A stretch of DNA of 20,558 bases. It comes from a virus. Numbering within the stretch: the first letter of the stretch is position 1; every line of letters starts with the position of its first letter. The notes under the pieces were generated by a model that did no database searches, was not told the origin of the DNA, and saw nothing but the letters and a program-made list of their open reading frames with translations. Position numbers and translations under genes: made by a program. The stretch covers positions 1-20,558 of IMG/VR virus record IMGVR_UViG_3300046002_007359. One strand, given 5' to 3'. This document shows positions 6,489 through 14,999 of the stretch, one piece after another.

Positions 6489-8885
6489 ATGGCTTTAGAT
6501 CCTCAAAAAGACTTAAAAACAATACAGCAACTTAATGCTGAAATTGATTCTCTTTATAAAAGATTAGGGAGGCAAGATACTCCTCCTATCTTTGATGCTG
6601 CTAAAATAGGATCTGCTCGAAGAGAGATTAAAAAATTAAATGAGGATTTAGATGATGTAAATAATTCACTTACCTTTATTTCTAAATCTTTTAGAGACAG
6701 TATAGCAGAACTATCTAAACAAAACACCGAATTAGGATTTGCTAAGAAATCTCTTAGAAGTATTGAATCCATTGCTCGTAATATAGCTTATGAAAATTCA
6801 CAAGGATTATTAATAAGCGATAAAACCCTAAATTCTTTAGAAAAAAAAGCAAAAATAGAATACCAAAGTTTGCAAATTGCTATAGATAGCGGTAGAATAA
6901 AAGGAAAAGAATTAAAAGAATTTAAAGATAACCTTGCAACTCAAGAGGAATTTTTAAAAACAATGGAAAAAATCCGTAACCAAACTAAAATGGTTAAGGA
7001 TGATTTAGGTACTAAAACATTTGCATTTTTTGATGATTTAACCTCTAAAATACCAGGCTTAGCGGCATTATCAGAACCGTTTAAAGCTGCAAGAGAAGAA
7101 GCAGAAAGAGCAGGTAAAGCTAATGTTAACTTATTTGGGCAAGCAAAACCACTACAGAAAAAACAACTTGAAGCTTTAGAAAAAGCTGCTAAAACCGGTA
7201 AAGGTCTTACACAAGATAAAGTTAAAGAATTAGGATTAGAAAAATTATTAACTTCTCAATCTGGAAAAACTTTATCAGGTAAAGTTGCATCACAAAAAGC
7301 AGGTAAATTATTAGGAAGTGCTGCCTCTGCAGCAGGTCAAAGTGCTGTATCTCCTCTAATGGCTGGTTTAAAATCTATAGGCCCCGCAATATCGGGTATG
7401 CTTAAAAAAGTATTAGGCCCTATTGGTTTACTTATGGAGTTATTTGAAGCAATTAAAGCATCAGATGCAGCTGTAGCTGATATGGCTAAGAATTTCGGTA
7501 TGACTTATAATGAGGCCAGAGATTTAAAATCTGAAATGACCTCTGTTGCTACTTCTTCAGGTGATATTTTTGTTACTTCAAAAGGTGTTTTAGAAACTTT
7601 TACTGCTATTAATGGTGCTTTAGGTACTAATGCTATGTTAAGTGATGAAATGTCTATTTCTTTTACTAAATTAAGAGAAAAAGCTGGTTTTACTAATGAA
7701 GAATTACAAGGTATAGCTAGAATTCAATTAGGTACTAAAAATACTACTGAAGATATTACAGGTCAATTTTTAGCTCAAGCAAAAGTTTCATCACTTAAAA
7801 ATGGTGTTATAATGAATGAGCAAAAAATGCTTAAAGAAATAGGAAAAGTTTCCGCTGCAACTACTTTATCATTAGGTAAAAACCCAGGATTAATAGGACA
7901 AGCAGTAGCTACAGCAAAATCTTTAGGTATGGAATTATCTCAAGTAGATGCTATAGCTGGAAGTTTACTTGATTTTGAATCATCTATTGAAAATGAATTA
8001 TCAGCTGAATTATTATTAAATAAAGATCTTAATTTAGAAAAAGCTAGACAAGCAGCTTTAAATAATGATTTAGCTACAGTTGCTGAAGAAATAGCAAATC
8101 AAGTAGGTTCATCTGCTGAATTTGCTGAAATGAATAGAATCCAACAAGAAGCATTAGCTAAATCTGTTGGTATGTCTAGAGAAGATTTAGCCGAAACTTT
8201 AATACTTCAAGATCAATTAAAAGGATTAACTGCTGAACAAGCTGCTGAAGAGACTAAAAAATTTGAACAATTAAAAGGTCAAGTAGGAGAACAAGAAGCA
8301 ATGAGAATTCTTCAAGAACAAGGAGTTGAAGGTTTAGATAAACAAGTTGGGATGGCTGATAAGATGAATGCCCAAATGGAAAAATTAAAAGAAATTTTTG
8401 TTATCGTAGGTGAAGCTTTAATGCCTATTTTAGATATATTTGTTAGTATTTTTGATGTTATAGGTCCTATAATGAAATTATTAGACCCTATGATACAAAC
8501 TGTATTAGTAGGTGTTGCTGCTATAACAGATTTAGTTAAAGGTATTATGTATGTACTTTCTCTAGGTAACATGGAATTTGGAGAAAGCGCTACCAAAAAA
8601 CAAATTCAAAAAGCAGAAGCTTCATCCCAGAAAAACTACGGAGTTAGTGGAGATGCTTTTGGAGAAGATAAAAGTATTAGAAACCGTGCAGAAATGGCTT
8701 CAGGTGGTATAGTAACAGGACCAACTAATGCACTTGTAGGTGAAGCAGGACCAGAAGCAGTTATACCATTATCGAGTAATTCACCACAAATTAAAGTAGA
8801 CAACTCAGAAACAAATGCATTATTAAAACAATTAATTAGAAAAACACCTGAAATGGCTCCTTTAGGGTTGTATGAGGTACAATAA
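6489..8885 (+). CDS. Tail tape measure protein
   Basis: This 798-residue protein is predicted to set tail length and to be ejected ahead of the DNA (the role of T4 gp29). Residues 1-190 are charged and helical with coiled-coil character, containing many KxLE/ExxK repeats. An Ala/Gly/Leu-rich segment follows at about 280-325 (LGPIGLLMELFEAI), then a long helical region, and a strongly hydrophobic segment at about 636-695 that could span a membrane. The C-terminus carries the tape-measure signature ASGGIVTGPTNALVGEAGPE, followed by AVIPL (about 736-762). There is no Cys. Length and position (after the tube and chaperone-like genes, before the baseplate genes) fit well. It has its own promoter-like element immediately upstream. 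An embedded lytic domain was looked for and not seen. Confidence 0.88.
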   Translation: MALDPQKDLKTIQQLNAEIDSLYKRLGRQDTPPIFDAAKIGSARREIKKLNEDLDDVNNSLTFISKSFRDSIAELSKQNTELGFAKKSLRSIESIARNIAYENSQGLLISDKTLNSLEKKAKIEYQSLQIAIDSGRIKGKELKEFKDNLATQEEFLKTMEKIRNQTKMVKDDLGTKTFAFFDDLTSKIPGLAALSEPFKAAREEAERAGKANVNLFGQAKPLQKKQLEALEKAAKTGKGLTQDKVKELGLEKLLTSQSGKTLSGKVASQKAGKLLGSAASAAGQSAVSPLMAGLKSIGPAISGMLKKVLGPIGLLMELFEAIKASDAAVADMAKNFGMTYNEARDLKSEMTSVATSSGDIFVTSKGVLETFTAINGALGTNAMLSDEMSISFTKLREKAGFTNEELQGIARIQLGTKNTTEDITGQFLAQAKVSSLKNGVIMNEQKMLKEIGKVSAATTLSLGKNPGLIGQAVATAKSLGMELSQVDAIAGSLLDFESSIENELSAELLLNKDLNLEKARQAALNNDLATVAEEIANQVGSSAEFAEMNRIQQEALAKSVGMSREDLAETLILQDQLKGLTAEQAAEETKKFEQLKGQVGEQEAMRILQEQGVEGLDKQVGMADKMNAQMEKLKEIFVIVGEALMPILDIFVSIFDVIGPIMKLLDPMIQTVLVGVAAITDLVKGIMYVLSLGNMEFGESATKKQIQKAEASSQKNYGVSGDAFGEDKSIRNRAEMASGGIVTGPTNALVGEAGPEAVIPLSSNSPQIKVDNSETNALLKQLIRKTPEMAPLGLYEVQ

Positions 8886-8887
8886 TT

Positions 8888-8904
8888 TAATATTTATAAT
8901 AAAA
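8888..8904 (+). promoter_or_regulatory. Candidate late promoter 6 (baseplate operon)
   Basis: TAATATTTATAATAAAA is an exact consensus copy beginning 3 bases after the tape measure stop and ending 10 bases before the ATG at 8915. It is the last clear copy and would drive the five or six baseplate genes through 15869. Confidence 0.6.
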
Positions 8905-8914
8905 ACAATATATT

Positions 8915-9142
8915 ATGGGCTTATTAAACAAATTAACAACAGGACAATCGCAATTAACTGCGTTAAATGGTACAACTCCGGTTACACCAAATTTCCAACA
9001 ATCAACATTACATAAAGATTATTCTACTATTGGTGTTCCAACTTCTATTCAAGTTTTACCTCCAAACGGAATACTACCTTCTCCATCTCAATTAGATAGA
9101 CAAGGAGAACCAGTAAAATATTTGAATAACCTACCTGGATAA
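8915..9142 (+). CDS. Small structural-operon protein of unknown function
   Basis: This 75-residue protein is not recognised. It is rich in Thr, Pro, Gln and Asn, has almost no predicted helix after the first ten residues, and has no Cys. Pro-containing turns such as TTPVTPNFQQ (20-29) and VLPPNGILPSPSQ (47-59) suggest an extended, surface-wrapping peptide such as a baseplate linker, but that is inference. It is the first gene behind the last promoter-like element and is separated by only 7 bases from the large baseplate gene, so the two are probably co-expressed. The ATG is the only start in reach of the promoter. Confidence 0.65.
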   Translation: MGLLNKLTTGQSQLTALNGTTPVTPNFQQSTLHKDYSTIGVPTSIQVLPPNGILPSPSQLDRQGEPVKYLNNLPG

Positions 9143-9149
9143 TTAAAAT

Positions 9150-11429
9150 ATGCCATTAGTAAGTATGACAACCAACCTTAAATCCTTAAGGTTTGGTAAT
9201 GACAGAGTTGGAGGTGGAAACAGCAACCAGCCTTACATAGTAACTCCTATACCAGAAAAATTCTCAGATATTGGAAGAACTGGTGGGCCGGATTTTCTAT
9301 TGCGAGGTGGTACTCTTTTACCAAGAGTAATTGTTCAAGATACTTCTAGGCTATTTAAAATGTTTTTCGATTTTAGATCACCTTCTGGTCCTCTATTTAT
9401 TGCAAAACAAAATGTATTATCCTTAACTAATGTTAATTCCGGTACGGGTTATATATCATATGATGCATATAATGGTGCTAAAACTGGTAATTTACTACAA
9501 CGTACTCTTTCTTCTATAGGTAATTTTATAAGTAGTATAATACCATTAAATCAAGGTATTTACACACCCCTATCTACTTTAGGTCAGGCAGCCGGTAATA
9601 GTCTTGGTATTCACTTAAATAAACAAGGAATTAATCCATTTAGAGGAACCACTAAAGGTTCAACTGATGGTAATACTCCATTAGGTTTACCCACTTATTT
9701 AAATATTATTGCAACACCTGAAAACCAGGGAAAAAAAAGTAGATTATTAGGGCTTACTGATAAAATAAATATTAAACAAACAGATACTGTATTATACAAA
9801 TATAGTGGGGGTCCTGGAGCTTATTTAGGAGTAGGTAGAACTACTATAAATATGATTAATGATCAAAGAACAGGTATAAATAATATTTACAATACTCAAC
9901 TACCTTATATTAGTACTTGGGGTAAAAATTTTACATTTGATACTAGACAAATAACTGTAGGCGGTGAAGATCCAACAGCATCTCCTCAAACAGTAACCAA
10001 TACCAGAATTAAATATGTTGGTAGTTCTTATAGTGTGGGTCAAGGTAAATATTCAAACCCTACTGGAGAAGCATATATTCCCTCTCAAACTACTCCGGCA
10101 GCTGACTATAATTTACAATTAGCATATGGTGCTTCTATTAAATATTTTTCAACTCTACCACAAAACGCATATAATGATTCAAATTTTAATAATAATTGGT
10201 TAAATGTATCTGGTGTTGTAGCTCCATTATCTCCTAGTGTTTATAAACCTGGAGCAGGTTTAAAAACTAATGTTGATGGAGGTAAATTAAATAGTGGTGC
10301 TGGAAATTTTGTTCCACCTCAAGTTTTTACTCAAACTCAAATTAATAATTTTGATCCTGCTAGTAAAACTGATTTATCTTGGAAACCAAGTTTTACTAAA
10401 GAAATTGCTGAATTTGGATCACCATACATACCTAATACATTAGATTATGTAACCCAAAATATTGAAGATAGAGTTAAATTAGGAAACCCAGGCAAAAGAG
10501 GAAATTTAACTAGTTATGTTGTAGGTAAAATATCATCAAATTTAAGTGTGAGTCAAGGTGAAGATGCTATTAGAGCTAATAGTGGATATAAAAATGCAGC
10601 CGATTGGGTTACTGCCTTTCCTTTATATCAAACACTAGGTTTACCCCCAGCAGAAACTAATGATTTAGTTAAATTTAGAATTGGAGTTATAGATAATAAA
10701 AATCCAAAAAAGAAAACATATATTCATTTTAGAGCTTTTATAGATAGTTTTTCAGATCAATATTCATCTGATTGGAACTCTCAAAAATTTATGGGTAGAG
10801 GTGAAAGTTTTTATAAATATAATGGGTTTGATAGAACAATTTCATTATCTTGGACTGTAGCCGCTCAATCGAAACAGGAATTAATACCAATGCATCAAAA
10901 ATTAAATTATCTAGCATCAGTATGTGCTCCTGATTACTCAGATGCGGGATACATGAGAGGTAATTTAATATCATTAACCGTAGGTGGTTATTGTTATGAA
11001 CAAGTAGGTATTATGAAAGGTATTACATTAGATGTACCTGGAGAATCACCATGGGAAATTGGAATATCTGATGGATTTATTACAGGATCAAATAACGCCA
11101 ACCTTTCATCAGATCCTAGTGTTAAAGAATTACCAATGATAATTAAAGTATCCGGATTTACATTTGTACCTATTCATAAATTTGTTCCAAGAATACAACA
11201 AAATGCTTTTTACAATGGAGGTGATTCAGATGCTACTAATTTTATAACAAGTTATGGTAAAGAACATTATATAGGTTTAGCAGCTGCCGGGGTTAATAAT
11301 TATGATGGAGGAACAGTAAAAGGTGCAACTAATGGAAATTTAAATTATATACCACCACCACCAATTAGATTTGCTGCTCCTATTTTAGGTTTAAATGCCC
11401 CACAATTTCCACCATCAATAACAGGATAA
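9150..11429 (+). CDS. Large baseplate protein with tail tube-like C-terminal domain
   Basis: This 759-residue protein is probably part of the central baseplate that starts the tail tube (the position of T4 gp48/gp54). Residues 1-500 are Asn/Gly/Thr/Ser-rich and not recognised. The C-terminal part (about 505-690) looks like a tube-type beta domain: VKFRIGVID, a strand with FRAFIDSFSDQYSSDW (527-542), then YNGFDRTISLSWTVAA (about 557-572), a helix (LIPMHQKLNYLASVC), GGYCYEQVGIMKGI and SGFTFVPIHKFVPR. The FRAFIDSF segment is shared with the gp15-like protein. The tail ends in a proline-rich stretch with four consecutive prolines. The gene lies between the tape measure and the LysM and hub genes. 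The exact T4 counterpart is uncertain, and an N-terminal scaffold specific to this phage group is possible. Confidence 0.6.
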   Translation: MPLVSMTTNLKSLRFGNDRVGGGNSNQPYIVTPIPEKFSDIGRTGGPDFLLRGGTLLPRVIVQDTSRLFKMFFDFRSPSGPLFIAKQNVLSLTNVNSGTGYISYDAYNGAKTGNLLQRTLSSIGNFISSIIPLNQGIYTPLSTLGQAAGNSLGIHLNKQGINPFRGTTKGSTDGNTPLGLPTYLNIIATPENQGKKSRLLGLTDKINIKQTDTVLYKYSGGPGAYLGVGRTTINMINDQRTGINNIYNTQLPYISTWGKNFTFDTRQITVGGEDPTASPQTVTNTRIKYVGSSYSVGQGKYSNPTGEAYIPSQTTPAADYNLQLAYGASIKYFSTLPQNAYNDSNFNNNWLNVSGVVAPLSPSVYKPGAGLKTNVDGGKLNSGAGNFVPPQVFTQTQINNFDPASKTDLSWKPSFTKEIAEFGSPYIPNTLDYVTQNIEDRVKLGNPGKRGNLTSYVVGKISSNLSVSQGEDAIRANSGYKNAADWVTAFPLYQTLGLPPAETNDLVKFRIGVIDNKNPKKKTYIHFRAFIDSFSDQYSSDWNSQKFMGRGESFYKYNGFDRTISLSWTVAAQSKQELIPMHQKLNYLASVCAPDYSDAGYMRGNLISLTVGGYCYEQVGIMKGITLDVPGESPWEIGISDGFITGSNNANLSSDPSVKELPMIIKVSGFTFVPIHKFVPRIQQNAFYNGGDSDATNFITSYGKEHYIGLAAAGVNNYDGGTVKGATNGNLNYIPPPPIRFAAPILGLNAPQFPPSITG

Positions 11430-11433
11430 AAAA

Positions 11434-11763
11434 ATGGGAAGATATAGTCCAATAAAACAAGTTAATAGAACAAGACAAAACGTTACATCTGGAGTGAGAA
11501 TGTATATGGGTAACAAATACCCACAAGTTCCTCTAACTCAAGAAGATACTTATGTATGTGCCTCAGAAGGAGATAGATTTGATACTATAGCTCAACAATA
11601 CTATGGTGATTCTTCAATGTGGTGGATTATATCAATAGCAAATGAATCATTAAAACAAAATTCATATTATTTACCATTAGGAATCCAAATTAGAATCCCA
11701 GCTAATGTAGCTTCTATAATAGCGGATTACAATAAATTAAATAATAGAAGTAATAGGTTATGA
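11434..11763 (+). CDS. LysM-domain baseplate protein, gp53-like
   Basis: This 109-residue protein has one LysM-type domain at about residues 40-90: a strand TYVCASEGDRFDTIAQQYYG (40-59), then DSSMWWIISIANE and a closing LPLGIQIRIP. In contractile tails such small LysM proteins bind at the baseplate centre or wedge; T4 gp53 carries the same kind of domain. In this setting the domain is expected to be structural rather than to bind peptidoglycan. The protein has no signal peptide and no catalytic domain. The ATG lies 4 bases after the preceding stop, and the stop codon overlaps the hub gene's start (ATGA), so translation of the two is probably coupled. Confidence 0.72.
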   Translation: MGRYSPIKQVNRTRQNVTSGVRMYMGNKYPQVPLTQEDTYVCASEGDRFDTIAQQYYGDSSMWWIISIANESLKQNSYYLPLGIQIRIPANVASIIADYNKLNNRSNRL

Positions 11764-14700
11764 GCGTAATAGGAGAAAAATTTAAAAAATATGTTCAATC
11801 CCAAATTGCCGTAAGACAAAGAACACATGGTAAGGGGTATGCACCTAATTCATTTAGAACTAATGCAGAAATTGAAGTATTAAATAACCAAAATGCCTGG
11901 TTAAAACTTTCATCTTCAGTTAGAATAGTAGGAAATGAAGCAGCTAGTGGAAGTAGTTCTACAGATTCTGTTCCTATAAGTGCAGGGATTCAAAGATTAA
12001 TAGATATAGGATTAACTAATACCTCTAATTTTACTGGAAACAAATTAGCTAGACAAGCAGTATTATTTAATACTTTATCAGAAGTAGTCCCTACAACTTA
12101 TAGCAAGGGTAAAGTTGCAAATGCGGGTACTCATAATTTTAGATCAGGAGTAGCCACTTCAGGTAATGTGTGGAATATGAATTCTTATGGTTTAGGAGGT
12201 AATAGTTTTGGTTTATCTCCTGCTCCAGGTTTAATATCAGCTAAAATTGATTGTAAAAATCGAGGTTCTATTCGTAGTGCTACAGTTGAAATAAAATGTT
12301 ATAATAAATTTCAATTTGAATTACTAGAATTATTATACATTAGATTAGGATACTCTATGTTGTTAGAGTGGGGTTGGGATAAATATATAAATGGCGGTAA
12401 TCAATTATCACAAGTTGGAAATACTTTATGTGAAGATGTATGGTTTCAAGATTTACCTACTAATACTTTTAGAAATGTTATTGATACTATAGAAAAATAT
12501 AGACAAAAATATGAAGGTAACTATGATGGGTTTTTAGGTAAAGTAACTAACTTTAACTGGAAATTTGGTGCTGATGGTACCTTTGATATAACTCTTAATT
12601 TAATAACTATTGGAGACGTTATTGAATCTTTAAAGGTAAATTTACCTCAAAAAATGAAAAGTGTTGCTGATATTCAACAAATTTCTCTAACTTCTCCATA
12701 TACTACTAATTTATTAGATACTTCAATTGTTCAAAATGCTGGTTCTTCAACCTTAGCATATAGATTATATTCTGATATAGTAGAAACTGATCAAGAAAAA
12801 TGGACAGGAGGAGGTGGTTATTTAGGTTTATTTACTTTATTAAAACAAACAGAAGAATCATTAGTAAATAATATACAATCAGGTGAAGGAAAAGAAGGTA
12901 AAGGAGTAAATATAGATAAATATAATTATTTTTTAACCTTTGGTCAATTATTAAATTATATTACTGAATATGTTATTCCTTCTGTTCAAGGTAATAAAAT
13001 GATTAAAATAGATACTAATTCAACTGAAAATATATGTTCTATATTTCCAATGCAAGTATCTTTAGATCCCAGAGTATGTTTTATTAAACCTTTTTATCTA
13101 CCAGAATTATCAGCAAACCAAACAAGTGAAGCTGCTGGAAAAACAACTTATATTAAAAATTGGTATGGTTGGAATTTATCTGCTGTAGATTTTGGTATAA
13201 CTGATACCAAAGGAGTAATGTATGGTCAGATTATGAACGTATATTTAAATTATAATTTTGTTTCTGATTGTTTAAAAGATACTACTTCTAATGATGAAGT
13301 ATTTTTATTTAAATTTTTATCTAAAATTTGTAGTGGTATTAATAGTTCATTAGGAGGTTTAACTCAATTAGAACCTATATTAGAAGATGATAATATCTTA
13401 AAAATTATAGATCAAAATCCTATACCTGGTATAGCAAATTCTGCTACATTTGGAAGCAGATTTAAGGGGCAAATCACTCCATTTGAAATTTTTGGTTACA
13501 ACACAGCCAACATAGCAAATAGTGGATCAGTTACATCTAATTTTGTACGTGATTTTGGTTTTGTAACTAAAATAGATCCAAGTTTAGCTTCAATGATAAC
13601 CATTGGTGCTACAAAAGAAGGAACTAAATCCAAAAATTATGATGGTACCGCTTTTTCTAAATGGAATGAAGGTTTAGAAGATGCTTATGCTATGAAGTAT
13701 GACGATCCTAATTCATATGTTGAGACAAATATAGAAGATAGTAAAGGTTTATATGCCCCTCTTACTAATGAAAATATTAATGCGATGGAGACATATTTTA
13801 ATAGTCTCCCTGAAGATGATGGCTATTCTTTCTGGTTTGATCCTGATGGATACCAAGAATGGTCCGATGCCGGAGGAAAAAGACTTTACTCAACTCGTGA
13901 TATAGTTAAATGTCCTGTTACAGGAGAAAGTTTTGGCACATCTACTTGGAAAGAATATTTTGCCGATGTTATGGAATTTTTTCTATCTCAACAAAAAGAA
14001 GAACCTAAAAAAGAAGAAATTGCTACTAATTACATTCAATGGTTAGCAGTTGCTTTTCAGGGAGTAATAAACGGTACAGCTTATACTGATCCTAATTATT
14101 TTCAATTAAGTGAAGATTTTATTAATTTAGGAAAACAATTATGGAAATCTTATAAAACTGCTTATGATAATTTAGAATACGAAACAAACCAAAATCCCTC
14201 AAATGTTATAGGTTTTATTCCTATAGATGCTAATATTAAAATTGATGGTTTATCTGGAATTAGAATTTATCAAGAATTAACAGTACAACAAGGTGTATTA
14301 CCTCCTGCTTATCCAAAAGCAGTAAAATTTTTAATAACTAAAGTAAATCATGAAATTTCTGATAATGATTGGTCAACCTCTTTAGGTACAGTTTCAACCC
14401 CAGTTACTAAAGAAAGTAAAATACCATTAAACAATATAGTTTCTGATATAATTATAAACAACCCAGATTTAGGTGATACTGGTGAAACTAAAGTAACTGT
14501 TATAACCTCAGAAGAAAAGAAAAATAATATTAGAATAATAGCAAAATATCTTAAATCTATAGGAGTTACTAGAGAAGGAGCTATTGGATTTATAGGTAAT
14601 GTTTTAGGTGAATCTGGTGCTAATCCTCAAGCATATGAAAGAAGTAGTGCAATAGGTGGAAAAGGTGGAGTTGGAATAGTACAATGGACGGCTGCCAGAA

Positions 14701-14993
14701 GAAGAGCATTAGAAACATTTTCGGGTAAGGATAAAAGTAAAGTAGAAGATATTAATAATCAATTAACATTCCTAGGAAAAGAATTATCAGCTAGTTATAG
14801 TGGTGTATTAAAAAATTTAAAATCAAGTAAAAGTATAGCAGATAGCACAGCTTATGTTTTAGAAAAATTTGAAGTACCCGCAACATATCTAAACCGAGGA
14901 ACCAACCCAAAGGCTTATGCAGCTACTAAACAAAAACGAATAAATTATGCATTATCCGCTGAAGCAGTTGTTAATGAAGTATATAATAAATAA
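11760..14993 (+). CDS. Baseplate hub protein with C-terminal tail lysozyme domain
   Basis: This 1077-residue protein combines a large structural part with a cell-wall hydrolase. The N-terminal about 870 residues contain hub-like beta segments, for example IRSATVEIKCYN, LGYSMLLEWGWDKY and VTNFNWKFGADGTFDITLNL, and probably form the ring below the tube (the role of T4 gp27). After an acidic linker (about 885-920) comes a phage lysozyme domain of the type seen in tail-associated lysozymes: VTREGAIGFIGNVLGESGAN (about 936-955) with Glu951 as predicted catalytic residue, then GGVGIVQWTAARRRALETF, in which GIVQWT..RR is the family hallmark. It should locally open peptidoglycan during injection. T4 splits these roles between gp27 and gp5; here they seem fused. 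I see no separate needle (gp5 beta-helix) repeat. Confidence 0.75.
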   Translation: MSVIGEKFKKYVQSQIAVRQRTHGKGYAPNSFRTNAEIEVLNNQNAWLKLSSSVRIVGNEAASGSSSTDSVPISAGIQRLIDIGLTNTSNFTGNKLARQAVLFNTLSEVVPTTYSKGKVANAGTHNFRSGVATSGNVWNMNSYGLGGNSFGLSPAPGLISAKIDCKNRGSIRSATVEIKCYNKFQFELLELLYIRLGYSMLLEWGWDKYINGGNQLSQVGNTLCEDVWFQDLPTNTFRNVIDTIEKYRQKYEGNYDGFLGKVTNFNWKFGADGTFDITLNLITIGDVIESLKVNLPQKMKSVADIQQISLTSPYTTNLLDTSIVQNAGSSTLAYRLYSDIVETDQEKWTGGGGYLGLFTLLKQTEESLVNNIQSGEGKEGKGVNIDKYNYFLTFGQLLNYITEYVIPSVQGNKMIKIDTNSTENICSIFPMQVSLDPRVCFIKPFYLPELSANQTSEAAGKTTYIKNWYGWNLSAVDFGITDTKGVMYGQIMNVYLNYNFVSDCLKDTTSNDEVFLFKFLSKICSGINSSLGGLTQLEPILEDDNILKIIDQNPIPGIANSATFGSRFKGQITPFEIFGYNTANIANSGSVTSNFVRDFGFVTKIDPSLASMITIGATKEGTKSKNYDGTAFSKWNEGLEDAYAMKYDDPNSYVETNIEDSKGLYAPLTNENINAMETYFNSLPEDDGYSFWFDPDGYQEWSDAGGKRLYSTRDIVKCPVTGESFGTSTWKEYFADVMEFFLSQQKEEPKKEEIATNYIQWLAVAFQGVINGTAYTDPNYFQLSEDFINLGKQLWKSYKTAYDNLEYETNQNPSNVIGFIPIDANIKIDGLSGIRIYQELTVQQGVLPPAYPKAVKFLITKVNHEISDNDWSTSLGTVSTPVTKESKIPLNNIVSDIIINNPDLGDTGETKVTVITSEEKKNNIRIIAKYLKSIGVTREGAIGFIGNVLGESGANPQAYERSSAIGGKGGVGIVQWTAARRRALETFSGKDKSKVEDINNQLTFLGKELSASYSGVLKNLKSSKSIADSTAYVLEKFEVPATYLNRGTNPKAYAATKQKRINYALSAEAVVNEVYNK

Positions 14994-14999
14994 AATATC

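Noticed and set aside
6554-6772. Minus-strand open frame in the tape measure gene
   Set aside because: It is a shadow of the coiled-coil coding region, composition-driven.
8312-8596. Minus-strand open frame in the 3' part of the tape measure gene
   Set aside because: It is antisense to the hydrophobic segment, with no promoter and no protein-like pattern.
10789-10974. Minus-strand open frame in the large baseplate gene
   Set aside because: It is short and antisense to the conserved tube-like domain.
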